A stretch of 64,000 bases of DNA from Blastocystis hominis (lineage: Eukaryota; Sar; Bigyra; Opalinata; Blastocystidae), in assembly GCF_000151665.1 (NCBI RefSeq), contig NW_013171829.1:209636-273635 (forward strand), given 5' to 3'. This document shows positions 1 to 10,660 of the stretch, piece by piece. The notes under the pieces were generated by a model, which was not told the DNA's origin, did no database searches, and saw only the letters and a program-made list of their open reading frames with translations. How positions within the stretch are numbered: position 1 is the stretch's first letter; each line of letters opens with the position of its first letter. Position numbers and translations under genes: made by a program.

Positions 1-1387
1 TTTTGACTCTTTTGCTTTGTGTTGTTTTTGGAATCGATTCTGCAGACTGTGAGCAAAAGGGCTTTTCTCCTTCTCTTCTATGTTCTTCTTGTGATAAATT
101 GTCTGCATTCGTCGGAGACTCTACAGGTGCAATTTTGATTATTTGATTCAGTACAGAATTGGTGAATGAGTGCAGAGCGTGCTGCACAGATGATTCAATA
201 GAACAGATCGTAATAACAAGATGGTGTAGAGCTAAGGAGTAGAAAAAAGTGGAGAGTGCGAAGCTGAGTATTCATCCCTTTAGTATTGGTGCTTATCCGG
301 AAATCAGAGAGTTTATTGAGAAATACTCGAAGCGATATACCAATTTGAGCATCAATGTGAGTTCGATTTTGTTGCTTGAATTTAGAAACGCGCAAATGTT
401 CCTTCTCCACGTCTACAAATAGTCTATGAAAATAAAAAGATTGATGTCGTTGAGTAAATGTGTTATTGTGTTGCTGATGTAGTTTGAGTGGTTGGAAACA
501 GCAGCAACTTCTCGATTTCTGTGATTCCATTTTGTCTAGGGTAGAATAGTTTGTAAAGCATTGTTTGATGGAAACGCAAACACGAATTGGTTGGGTCGTG
601 TTGAATCTGTTTGTAGAAAGAAGACCAAAGGGTAATGGTGCTAACATGCTTGTGCTATTATGGTACACAGGACACTATTTACGAATATCATTATACATAT
701 GATCAACTCACTATAACAAACACCATCTCTTGATCAATCCATTAGCATCCACTGTGTTATAGGCGTGCTTTGATATAATGCACACTGCGATGATTACTGG
801 AATTCACTGTTCAACGTGATTCAATAGGATTAGCACACAGTAATAAAATCAGTATAACAGAAATAGGAGTTTGAAGAATGGCTGTATTTGAAAGTGATGT
901 TTCTACAGACAAACAATGCGATTCGGAGTAAGTCATAGTTGCGGAGTGAAAAATAGAGAACTCAATCGATCCACATGTTTTTGTTCATATGATAGCTTGA
1001 AATCAAGTACCTAGGTGATGAAAAGAAATCTTTGGGGTATAGTGCGAAAACAAGTAATACAGATAGGATATTATTTGGTTATAAGATAATTGTAAAATGG
1101 AGCCAACTAATTAGTGAAACAAACAAAATAAACGATTGACAATCGAAATAATCTACAGAACAATCTCTTATTTTATGTAAGAAAAAATATATAAATATAG
1201 TATTCTAAGGTCAAAGGCAAGAAAGAAAACAAAATACTCAAAACACGTCTGGATAACATCAAAAAGAGTCATCATTATGGGATTTATACACAAATAACAA
1301 AAGGTTATAACGCAATAACAACAATAAGCAGCAGCTACAATAAAAAGTTGGTAAAAACAGTGAATTATTCATTTTTTCTCTATTTCG
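1..1387. other. AT-rich region without a supported gene
   Basis: No protein family, RNA gene or repeat was recognised here. A 157-codon minus-strand frame at 195-668 has no recognisable domain and a low-complexity composition, so it is not called. The last ~200 bases before 1388 are A-rich and could hold the promoter of the next gene. Confidence 0.5.
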
Positions 1388-2416
1388 ATGCAAAAGTTTG
1401 CTGATTTTGTCAATTTAGCTACCAGGAACTATTATATCGATAGTTCCATTATTCAAAATGTGCAGGGATGCTTGAATGAGGAAATGAAACCAAATGGCTG
1501 GATTTCACTCATTTTGAGTAATAAAGAATGCGTAGTATTGCAATTCGATAATGGAATATTCATGAATCAAGGATTTGTCCTCAATGAGCAGAAAGTGTTG
1601 AAAGTGTTTGGAAATAATCGAATTGGTGCTATTTCATATAATGAAGAACAAGCCATAGAAGCAGTGGAAGGAATCGTGGATTTGGATCATGGAAGTCGAT
1701 TTGAAGGCTTGATATTGACAGAAAACAAGTTTGGAATTCCATTTGGATATGGTGAAATGTATGATGATGATGGATTCTTGGTGTACAAGGGCGTAGTGAT
1801 CAATTGGAAACGATTTGGATATGGAACGAGCTATCATAATAATGGTTTGATAGAATATGAAGGATATTGGTGTGATGATAATCGATTTGGAATTGGAAAA
1901 GTGTATGATCGATCAGGCAAATTAATGAAAGAATGTGAATGGTATAACGGAATTGAATGTGATACTGAGTATGAAGGAAATGGTTCAGAACCATTGAATA
2001 TCGGAATGACACAATTGAATCTGAGTGACAATTGTGTATTGGTTGATTGGGATGTTTCATTGTTGTATAATTTGGAATCAATCGAAATCGGCGATGAATG
2101 TTTTGAATCAGTGAAAACATTCAAAATCGATGGATTGAATCGATTGAAAACTATCAAAATCGGGAGCAATTCATTTACTCAGAAAAAGAATTGGCATGGA
2201 AATGATAAATCGAAATCATTCCACATATTGAATTGTGAATCATTGGAATCGATTCAAATTGGTGAATACAGTTTCAGTGATTTTGGAGGCGACTTTGAAT
2301 TGAAGAATCTACCACAATTACAATCCATTCAAATTGGGACAATTGGAAGTCAATCATACAATTTCTATTATAGTTCATTTGTGATTCGAGGTATTGATAT
2401 GATATTGTATATTTGA
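1388..2416 (+). CDS. MORN-repeat plus BspA-like leucine-rich-repeat protein, probably truncated
   Basis: The 342-residue product has an N-terminal part of unknown fold (about 1-110). Three MORN-like repeats follow (about 110-200; FGYGEMYDDDG, FGYGTSYHNNG, FGIGKVYDRSG). After that come BspA/TpLRR-type leucine-rich repeats (about 215-340; LESIEIGDECF, LKTIKIGSNSF, LESIQIGEYSF). MORN repeats usually bind membranes or partner proteins, and BspA-like LRR proteins are often surface or adhesion proteins in anaerobic protists. The role here is not known. Related LRR sequence, broken by stops, continues directly downstream, so this ORF is probably the 5' part of a longer decaying gene. No signal peptide or membrane span is evident. 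Confidence 0.6.
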   Translation: MQKFADFVNLATRNYYIDSSIIQNVQGCLNEEMKPNGWISLILSNKECVVLQFDNGIFMNQGFVLNEQKVLKVFGNNRIGAISYNEEQAIEAVEGIVDLDHGSRFEGLILTENKFGIPFGYGEMYDDDGFLVYKGVVINWKRFGYGTSYHNNGLIEYEGYWCDDNRFGIGKVYDRSGKLMKECEWYNGIECDTEYEGNGSEPLNIGMTQLNLSDNCVLVDWDVSLLYNLESIEIGDECFESVKTFKIDGLNRLKTIKIGSNSFTQKKNWHGNDKSKSFHILNCESLESIQIGEYSFSDFGGDFELKNLPQLQSIQIGTIGSQSYNFYYSSFVIRGIDMILYI

Positions 2417-3790
2417 ATGATGCATAGATCTTCCAAGTCTACAATCTTTTACATTTGGAGACTTTTCGTTTTGTAATTCTTTATCAACAATAATTGAGAG
2501 TATTGAACGAATTCGAATGAAATGATTGATGTAGATCTTCCATCATTACAACTTATTAAAATGGGTGAGTGGACATTTCGAGGGAATGGCGATGATGATT
2601 CATGTTCTTTGACAATGCGAAGTATAATTGATTTGATTCTCTATTACAAAATGTAGATCTTCCAATTCTATCATCCATCTCATCCATTGGAGGTAGTTTC
2701 AAATATCCTCGGGTTGCAGCATTAGAAAGTATTGTCTGGTCTTGAATATTGATAGTATTCAGATATTCCAAATCTTCATAATGTCAACCTACCGGATTCA
2801 TTTAATCATTTACTATATCCATATATAATAGGTTTTTAATGTATTCAAATATCACACATTAGATGTTGATAATCGATTTGGTCCAACAATATATACCAAC
2901 TATTATATTCAATCAATAGACTCCTGTGTTGAGTCTGTTGTTATTCCCAATTGGACTTGTAATGATAAAGATTACACAATTCTTGATTTCTCTCGATTTA
3001 CATTTGCGAAATCTATCGAAATTGGCGATGACTGTTTTGTATCCGTGAAGACTTTCAAAGTCGATGGATTAAATCGATTGAAATCTTTAAAAATCGGAAA
3101 GAATTCATTCACCAAAGTGAAACAAGTAACCTGGAAAAGAAACTGGGATAAGGCATACATTAATGCAAATGATAAATCGAAATCATTCCACATATTGAAC
3201 TGTGAATCATTGGAATCGATTCAAATTGATCAATACAGTTTCAGTGATTTTGGAGGCGACTTTGAACTGAAGAATCTGCCACAATTACAATCCATTCAAA
3301 TTGGGACAATCGGGGTTTATTCATACAACTTCTGTTATAGTTCATTTGTGATTCGAGGTATTGATATGATATTGCATATATGGGTAATGCATAGATCTTC
3401 CAAATTTGAAATCCATTTCTTTAGGGGATGCAGTTTTTCATGATTCCTTATCAACAGTGATTGAAAGTATGGAATGAATTTGAAAGAGATGATTGATGTA
3501 GATCTTCCATCATTACAATGTATTCGACTCGGTTATTACTCCATTTGGGGTAAATGGACTTCTCAAACATGTTTGTTGGTAATGCGAAGTAACAAATAAT
3601 GAATTAAAGGACTGATTGTAGAATTACCTAATTTGGAATTCATCAATTCTGAAGGACGAAGCTTCGAGTATATTCGTATTGTGAAATTGAAAGGTAGATT
3701 TCAATATTGAATCCTGATAGTATTTAGATATTCCAAATGTTCAAAATGTCAAACTACCCTATTCTTTTGAGAATATTCAATCGAAAGCAA
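2417..3790 (+). pseudogene. Decayed leucine-rich-repeat continuation of the upstream gene
   Basis: Beyond the TGA at 2414-2416, LRR-coding sequence continues in pieces separated by stops and frameshifts. Around 2540-2630 there is DLPSLQLIKMGEWTF. From 2930 to 3443 a block nearly repeats 2040-2420 (SIEIGDDCFVSVKTFKVDGL, then SFSDFGGDFELKNLPQLQ). Both blocks lose the frame soon after the same IRGIDMIL peptide. This indicates a tandem duplication of roughly 0.9 kb within an LRR gene followed by decay. The longest open piece is 3045-3443 (132 codons). Confidence 0.65.
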
Positions 3791-5274
3791 TTTCGAGTAA
3801 ATATATATTTCACTGTTTAGAATAATATTATGTGTAGATGTTTCTAGTTCATTAAAAAGAGTTTTTAGAATTAGGAATATTCGCAATTAATAAAGTTTCT
3901 TTCACTTTTTCTATAATTACTGTTTATTTTTACCAATGGCTATTAATAGAAGTATTAATTACTATTTAAGGCTGTGCTTTACGTTGGTACTATTCAGTTA
4001 TGTAGTAAGTATAAGCATATTTTGTTTTTCAAGAGTATAACAGAATTTTATACACATTAAGTTATGATTAAAAAATAGTTTGATGACAAATACAATAACA
4101 CTATTAGGTCAATGCATGCTAATTAATATGGTAATATATTCATATTAACCTTCACTATTGTGGCTGATAAATATTATGGGATAACAGGCACAGCTGGTTT
4201 GTTAGTCAATTATGGTTTGAATAATCACCAAAATATGTGTGTAACAGATTGTATCTTTGAGATTTCGGATCCTTTAGTAAAAAACGACAGCAGCATTCAA
4301 ATATTCCTTTTATTCACCAATGTGCTACACAATTTGTAAAACATTTCTTTGCTAAACGATGCAAGACATTCGTCCCTCCATGAGAATCATGTCCATTATT
4401 TATTACTAATTATTTCGTTTAGATACCTAATATAGGTATCATCGCATTTAATGATAATCATGTCTATATATAAATAATTGGTTTAGGGCATGTAATTGTT
4501 GGCAATTAATCAACTCTACGAGCATGAGTGCATCGCTTATAACACAAATAGTGTTTTACTAGACACTCTATTATTATTTCGTTTATATTTTTATGTCCTT
4601 GCCTGTGTTCTATTATTTCAAACTATTATGTTCTATAAAATACTGATTATTACTCTTTATTTTAATATCCATTGCTATCTTATTCGCTTAAATGCAAGTC
4701 AATATTTTTTCTTCTATTATGCATATTACTACAAAAGGGTTGATTTACTCTTTGTAATTCTTTTTTGTCAATTGATTTGTAACACACATCTTTTTGAAAG
4801 AAATAGCTAAGTTAATTGCCACTTGAATATATTAAAAACTGTTGCAGGTTAGAAGTAGTTGTTGTTTCGGCAACTGTTAAAAAAAAGAAACTCATTTTGA
4901 ATATCTCCTTCTGAAATTAGAAAAAGACCACTGTTAATTGACTGTAAATTGCAGTTCAATAGGACTGAGTATGGAAAAATTACGATAGACTTATACAATA
5001 TAAACGGTTTCTATAGGTACCTATCATTTATGAATAATTGTATTCTTCATCATATGGATAATTGTCAATACATAGTGCCTTTGCACAAATTGAATATTTG
5101 TTTCAGCCATTATTAATTTCTTTCTGTGTGCTGTGATGCTGAATAATCTGGATAGATCGACTGATGTTTTTCCTGCTTCCAGTACCGAAAACACTACACT
5201 TGGCTGTTAATACTATTTATTTTTCATAATAATCAGAAACATATTATAAATGAATTTGAAAAAGAAGTATTGTA
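3791..5274. other. AT-rich intergenic region
   Basis: Nothing recognisable is encoded. A 104-codon plus-strand frame at 4496-4810 is mostly F, I, L and Y, as expected from translating AT-rich DNA, and is not called. The region ends where the left terminal inverted repeat of the Polinton begins. Confidence 0.5.
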
Positions 5275-5610
5275 AGTAGTAGGGAAATGGCGTAAAACAC
5301 GCGGAAATCCATTTCCTACCAAATAACCGTGGAAATCAATTTTCGACCATTTTCCGACCATTTTCTACCATTTCCTGCCATTTCCTGCCTGTCACCTCGA
5401 TGGCCATGACTCGAAACACGCGAAAATCCATTTCCTACCAAATAACCGCGGTGAACTTTTTTTCGACCATTTTTCGACCATTTCCTGCCATTTCCTGCCA
5501 TTGTCTACCTGCTCACCTCGATGTCCATAACAAGAAACGCGCGGAAACCCATGACTGCCAATTTCGGCCAATGTTAACCTGACTTCCATTGTAGGCCATG
5601 GTATCCATGG
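5275..5610. repeat. Left terminal inverted repeat of the Polinton (~336 bp)
   Basis: It is the reverse complement of 28055-28279, from AGTAGTAGGG at the outer end to CCATGGTATCCATGG at the inner end. It contains a tandem duplication with a period near 117 bp (units starting near 5297, 5414 and 5533), each holding a run of CGACCATTTT/CTGCCATTTC boxes. This copy is therefore about 110 bp longer than the right repeat. Confidence 0.88.
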
Positions 5611-5636
5611 ATGTCCAAAGTGAAAGATTGCTTCCT

Positions 5637-8600
5637 TTACTTCAGTTTATAATGCCCGAATGCAAGTGTGTGTATGTTGTCGTCCAAGATCCAACGTTTG
5701 TTATCCGTGCAAGTCATGAGTGTCTTGGTTTGTTCTTTCGTGCTGATGTTGAAGGCCTGGTTGTTGATACGCTTGAAGCTGCCTTCGATCACTGCATCTT
5801 CCTTCTTCTCTGCCTCGAGGACGCGCTTGTACAGCTCGATGTTCTTCACGCTCATCCTCTCTCCATCAATCACCACATTGCGAGGAACTCCCTTCGCTGC
5901 ATTGTGTACGACGTGCTTCTCATCAACAAGACAGTACATCTTCGGTCTTAAACCAACGAACTCCGTGATGCGATGTCCGTTGTGTTCATCCTTGAAGATG
6001 GGACCAGGCAACTTCTTGTTGAAATTGAGGAACGAGTCCAATGAAGGGAACTTGCTCTTGTCCACTTCGTGATCGTAATACTTCACGAGTTCTCCATAGA
6101 AGTAGCTAGTGTTATCCAATTCCGAGAAGTCGAATGATTTGTACATGTCACACATCTTGTGAACGATGTTAGCGCGATCGTGCAGTTGCACGATGAGCGA
6201 ATCCGTGTCCTGTCCCAACAACTCCACGGTGTCGAATGTGTTCTTGAGCACGTTGTAGTAGAAATCGTAGATGATGTGTTTGGACATGTCGAGAATGGCG
6301 AACCCGATGAAGAATGGCTTCTCCACTCTGCGCACCGGTGTGTTCAACTTGATGCCGATCAGATTCTCGGAATACATGGTAGTCCCAGCGATCATGTCGT
6401 ACCCATGCTTCTGAATGATGGCTTCACGTTCATTCCACGTGTTAGCGAACTTCACTTTCATCCGTTTCAACCCAGTCTCAACGAATTTGCCATAGGTGGA
6501 GTTTGCCAACAGCTTATACAGGTTCTTCTCCACGGTGGTCTTGGACTTGGCTCGTTTCTCACTCAGCATGTTCACGTACTCGAAGATAAATGGTGCCTGC
6601 TTGAATCGAATGAGGTGGTGAATGTGTGTGACACGATATCCCTGTTGAATGCCCAGTTGCAACAGTGAGTAATGCACGAGATATTTGCGTCGAGGTACAA
6701 GATCACAAATGAGCTTCGGTGTATTCACCTCTTTCACCTTGTCCACAATGTCGTTCTTCTCAGCGTACTTCTTGATTCCATCAGAGTACATACCCGCCTT
6801 CTGTACGGGGAAGAATGGCAAGTCATTGAATTTATCATGGAGTTCCACTGGTGCCTCGATGTCACATTCGATGAAGAATCCGTACTTGCCGAACGTCTTC
6901 AGTGATTGCACCCACCCATTCGGATCACGATTGATCTTCTCCATTACTTCTTGTCGCTCAGGTACACCCACCAACTCATAAGGCATCATTCGATGCATGG
7001 CTCCTCCATACAGGTTGTTGGCGTCGAGGTAGTAGATGGATGATTGCTCTCCGTTGTTGTCAATGTTGTCAATGTTATCAATGTTGACCTTGGCATGCCG
7101 TTTCACGATCTGTGTGATGCCTCCTCGAAGGTTTTTGAGTAGACGCATGAAGTCATCGATATCATTTGTCTCCATCAATCGAATGCCCTTGCTTTCATAG
7201 AACTCACCCATGCGATTCAAGAACACTTTCACCAGTTGTTTCTCGGCGAGTCCCTCGTTGGCGTTGATGCGCATGATGTACTGAGCCCATTTCCTTGCGA
7301 GGGTCATGAGGCTACTCTCACCATGATCGCCCTCCATTGTGACCTTTAAGAAGAGCGAATAGGCCATTTGTGGTGCTGTGATATAATGCATTGGATCAAC
7401 ACCGAATGCCTTCAGTGTGGTAACGCGGAAATGCTCGAATGCATCAGCCATGAGAGTCACATCGAGTACATTGTACAACTCGTAGTACTCACCCCATGTC
7501 TTGATATCGAAAGTCTTCCACAACTTCACCATGTGATCATACTCGTCTTGTGGCATCATTTCACCTTTCATGTCATCGATGCATTGTTCACGAGAAGGAA
7601 TGGTGGTGTTATTCAATGTGTCGTACGATTTGATGAGACTGTAAAACATGGGTTCTTTCCGTGTCAACAGATCGATGTACTCGTCACTCCATTGCTTGCC
7701 TCGTGATTCACAGTACTTGCGTAGTTGTTGTTTGGTGTGCACGTACAAATCGAGGTTACCACCGAGTGTCTGAGCCACGATGGATCTGAGAGGACTGCTG
7801 ATGAGCTTCAACGAGTCCTTGAATTGAATGCCATTGTACTCGATCTGCATCTCCTTGTCTTCAGTGGTTGGAATGACTTCTAAGGAGTCACTAGAGGTTG
7901 AATGAGCTGCGATGAGTTTCATGATGAACGTGAAGTCGTAGTGCGATCCATTGTGGAAGTATACGGGTAGACGATAGTTCTTCTTGTTGAACGAGAGTTG
8001 GAGATTACACTTGGTGCAGCAGGTGCAGATATACTGCCCGGCTTCAAAGTTGCATATCCCTCCCTTCCCTGTGGTATATTCACCTGTCACATGTGCATGA
8101 TGTCTCACTTTGTCGTTCTCCAGTTTCTTGTGGCAGAAGGGACACACGGTTGTTGCACGAAAGTCCCTCTCGATGCTCGGAGAGTTCTCCAATGGCAATT
8201 CATCGAAGAGATACCTTTTCACACTCTCGTGCAATTGTGTGAGATACTCCATGAAAGGACGAAGATCCTCTTCGCTTTCGTGTGGTGCATGGAAGATTCT
8301 TAGCTGGCTGTCAATGGCTGGAATGCGTGACACGGCAAGACAGGACAACATGATCGGCTTGTGTCTGTTCTTGTCGTCAATGGCCGACTCGAAGTCAGCG
8401 TACACGACGACCGGTGCTGGCATTTCGTATCGCTGGTTGGTGAATCGTAACCGAGTCTCATTGGTTGACAAGTCGTACTGCTCGCTTTCATCAACGAGTT
8501 CTCGGTGCACCTGTACTTCATGAGCATGAACGTCTTTGCGAGACCCGAAGAAGTCGTCGCAGAACCTGCACTTTGCGTTTCTCGATGTATGACAATTCTT

Positions 8601-10073
8601 CGCATCACTTCGTCGCATCATACGATGCTTAAAGTCGTTCAAGTCCTTGATGTACAAGAAGTGCTTTGGAGTGCCCTCAGGTAGATTCAGATCGTTCAAG
8701 ATGCAGAGGGAAAGAGGGGAACGTGATTTCTCCTTACCTTTGTACACGACATCGCATGTGAATAAATCGAATTGTTCCTTCGTCTTATCGGTGTATCCAG
8801 GCAAGAGTGTGACCTCGAATACGTTGAGTGATACGTTCAACAATGCTTCCAATGCGGCGAATTTCTCTTCACTTGCATCGAAGGGTGCATTGTCACGAAT
8901 GCCCATCGCCTCCTCCACTTCGTGAATGGTCACTCCGAACACCTTGTTCTTGTCGGGTTGCTTCCACCACTTGTTGTACACGGTTGCATCGCCAATCTTG
9001 CAATTCGCGACGATCTTGTGCCCGCCTTCACTGGCCAGAATGAGGCACCGTTGTAGGCATCGGTTGTCATCGAAATCCGGATTGAGCGCTGTGCGTCCGA
9101 TGACGAACGGTGTGTGCTGCTTGTACCCCACGAATGAGCGTAGTGGGAACATCTCGACATGGAAGCCGATCCACCCATGGTACGCGAACCCACTTCCCTC
9201 TGTCTTCTGTTCCTCTACGGCATTTTTGTACCATTTCAGGTACTCCTCGATCCACTCATCGATGCGATCTCGACGAACGATGCGAAGGTGTCCCAATCGA
9301 TCATCGGTGAGATTGAGGATCTTGGAGTCTCCGTCATGTGTCCACATGAGGTTGTATGCCATGATGGTGATGAAGCACTGATTGTATTCACGCATACCAT
9401 TGAGGATGAACTTCTTCAGGACCTCATTGAATTCATTTGTCTCATCGAATATGAGATTGATCGGTTCCACTTCCTCATCGCTCTTCTCACCCGGTAGTCG
9501 AACCCACAACCTGTTGTCAAAATCGTTGTTGAGACGGAAGTCCTTCTTGGTTCGTTTCTCTTTCACCCATTCCTTGTACATATCTCCTTGCACGGTGTGA
9601 TAGTACGTGAGTGCATACCCGAGAGTTGAATCGATCACATCACTCAATCGTCCTTGTGAGACCTTGCGATCGAATCGTTCGTATGCCTTATTACGTCTCA
9701 TTTCACGTCTCTTCTCCACGGTGTTCAGGTAACCGGGTAAGTGACGTTGTCGCTTCTCACCGAACTTGTGCCCATCCCACTCGTACTGGTTGTAGAGGTC
9801 ATTCCATGCCTCGCTTCCTACGTACACGTGCTTTCCCTCGATGGCAGGGTTTGCTACTCGCTTACGACGTGTTGCCTGTGCTTTCGGTGTTGCTAGTTTC
9901 TTCCCGAATATCTTGTTCGACACATAGGCTCTCGTGTCAGGCATGGTCTGATCGGTGAACGTATCGCCGATCATGTAGTACTTGGCAGCCAATCGCTTCC
10001 AGGTCGACTTACCAATCTTGATTTGTTTTCCAGTCTCAGGGTTGATAGTATATCCTTCGCGTTGTGAACTCAT
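5637..10073 (-). CDS. pPolB: Protein-primed family B DNA polymerase of the Polinton
   Basis: The 1478-residue replicative polymerase is expected to start DNA synthesis from a terminal protein. Visible motifs in order: an N-terminal NPETGKQI motif (about 9-16); a C2H2-like finger (about 505, CRFCDDFF...H); Exo I YADFES (about 558); a Cys/His cluster CPFCHKKL...RHHAHVTGEY (about 640-665); Exo II NGSHYDF (about 708); Exo III YNVLDV (about 867); Pol A DANNLYG (about 1016); Pol B KLLANSTYG (about 1188); Pol C QDTDS (about 1290). All exonuclease and polymerase motifs look intact, so it may be active. The start is ATG in a TATATAAATG context. The stop TAA lies inside AAGTAAA. The many plus-strand frames over this gene are shadows. 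Confidence 0.96.
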   Translation of the reverse strand: MSSQREGYTINPETGKQIKIGKSTWKRLAAKYYMIGDTFTDQTMPDTRAYVSNKIFGKKLATPKAQATRRKRVANPAIEGKHVYVGSEAWNDLYNQYEWDGHKFGEKRQRHLPGYLNTVEKRREMRRNKAYERFDRKVSQGRLSDVIDSTLGYALTYYHTVQGDMYKEWVKEKRTKKDFRLNNDFDNRLWVRLPGEKSDEEVEPINLIFDETNEFNEVLKKFILNGMREYNQCFITIMAYNLMWTHDGDSKILNLTDDRLGHLRIVRRDRIDEWIEEYLKWYKNAVEEQKTEGSGFAYHGWIGFHVEMFPLRSFVGYKQHTPFVIGRTALNPDFDDNRCLQRCLILASEGGHKIVANCKIGDATVYNKWWKQPDKNKVFGVTIHEVEEAMGIRDNAPFDASEEKFAALEALLNVSLNVFEVTLLPGYTDKTKEQFDLFTCDVVYKGKEKSRSPLSLCILNDLNLPEGTPKHFLYIKDLNDFKHRMMRRSDAKNCHTSRNAKCRFCDDFFGSRKDVHAHEVQVHRELVDESEQYDLSTNETRLRFTNQRYEMPAPVVVYADFESAIDDKNRHKPIMLSCLAVSRIPAIDSQLRIFHAPHESEEDLRPFMEYLTQLHESVKRYLFDELPLENSPSIERDFRATTVCPFCHKKLENDKVRHHAHVTGEYTTGKGGICNFEAGQYICTCCTKCNLQLSFNKKNYRLPVYFHNGSHYDFTFIMKLIAAHSTSSDSLEVIPTTEDKEMQIEYNGIQFKDSLKLISSPLRSIVAQTLGGNLDLYVHTKQQLRKYCESRGKQWSDEYIDLLTRKEPMFYSLIKSYDTLNNTTIPSREQCIDDMKGEMMPQDEYDHMVKLWKTFDIKTWGEYYELYNVLDVTLMADAFEHFRVTTLKAFGVDPMHYITAPQMAYSLFLKVTMEGDHGESSLMTLARKWAQYIMRINANEGLAEKQLVKVFLNRMGEFYESKGIRLMETNDIDDFMRLLKNLRGGITQIVKRHAKVNIDNIDNIDNNGEQSSIYYLDANNLYGGAMHRMMPYELVGVPERQEVMEKINRDPNGWVQSLKTFGKYGFFIECDIEAPVELHDKFNDLPFFPVQKAGMYSDGIKKYAEKNDIVDKVKEVNTPKLICDLVPRRKYLVHYSLLQLGIQQGYRVTHIHHLIRFKQAPFIFEYVNMLSEKRAKSKTTVEKNLYKLLANSTYGKFVETGLKRMKVKFANTWNEREAIIQKHGYDMIAGTTMYSENLIGIKLNTPVRRVEKPFFIGFAILDMSKHIIYDFYYNVLKNTFDTVELLGQDTDSLIVQLHDRANIVHKMCDMYKSFDFSELDNTSYFYGELVKYYDHEVDKSKFPSLDSFLNFNKKLPGPIFKDEHNGHRITEFVGLRPKMYCLVDEKHVVHNAAKGVPRNVVIDGERMSVKNIELYKRVLEAEKKEDAVIEGSFKRINNQAFNISTKEQTKTLMTCTDNKRWILDDNIHTLAFGHYKLK

Positions 10074-10171
10074 TTATATAAGGGTCACATAATCTTTAAG
10101 TGGTGATACACGTGTGACCAAAGTGAAATAGTTAGGAGTTTGGCTTCCTCTTTGAGCTACCGAAGGCATCC

Positions 10172-10600
10172 CTAGAATGGGAAAATGGCATGACCATCCG
10201 CATCGTACTCGAATTCATCGATGTCGTAGAACTCGGATTCCGATGAATCAGAATCACTAGAATTGGGGTCAGCGAATGCAATGCTAATGTCTGGATCATT
10301 ATCGTATGCCTCAGCTTCTTCTTTGGTCATTTTCACCCATTGTCCTTTCACGCGTCTGTAGTTGTCATGGAGTAACTCGTAGTATGCTGTGCCACCAATA
10401 ATCATGGAGCGATTGCTGGGAGAAAGTATTCTCGACTTGGGAACGTACTTCGTCGTACCTTCAGGCAATGTTGTATCGTACAAGCGATTCAATTTCTCGT
10501 CGTACTTGTATCCACGCTTGAGAAGGTTCCAGAAGCGAACTCCGTTGATTTGAATTTCTCGTCCTGTGTTGGGGTTCAAAGTGTGAGTAGGTCTATTCAT
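10172..10600 (-). CDS. Small acidic protein with an NPxTGR motif
   Basis: The 142-residue product starts with a LNPNTGREIQINGVRF motif like the one at the N-terminus of the neighbouring polymerase. NPxTGR-type motifs recur in large DNA viruses of eukaryotes, with unclear function. The C-terminal third is acidic (about 105-142, rich in D, E and S). It lies 98 bp upstream of the polymerase gene on the same strand and starts at TATATAAATG. It could be a DNA-binding or terminal-protein-associated factor, but that is inference. Confidence 0.65.
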   Translation of the reverse strand: MNRPTHTLNPNTGREIQINGVRFWNLLKRGYKYDEKLNRLYDTTLPEGTTKYVPKSRILSPSNRSMIIGGTAYYELLHDNYRRVKGQWVKMTKEEAEAYDNDPDISIAFADPNSSDSDSSESEFYDIDEFEYDADGHAIFPF

Positions 10601-10660
10601 TTATATATTTATATATTTATATATTTATATTTTCTCTTTTAACCCTAGATGCTTCCCTAA
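10601..10660. promoter_or_regulatory. Divergent AT-rich promoter region with repeated TATATATTTA
   Basis: The 60 bp between two divergent start codons contain four direct copies of a ~10-bp TTTATATATT unit, then a T-rich tract. It is the only spacer between the minus-strand gene at 10600 and the plus-strand gene at 10661, so it probably holds both promoters. The minus-strand start codon is itself part of TATATAAATG. Confidence 0.5.

Noticed and set aside
195-668. 157-codon minus-strand ORF
   Set aside because: No recognisable domain, biased composition, no related copy; likely chance.
4496-4810. 104-codon hydrophobic ORF
   Set aside because: Phe/Ile/Leu/Tyr-rich translation of AT-rich DNA; no start context or homologue.
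5598-9958. Many plus-strand ORFs of 60-170 codons over the polymerase gene
   Set aside because: Antisense shadows of a strongly coding minus-strand gene; several repeat over the relic polymerase only because the DNA is similar.
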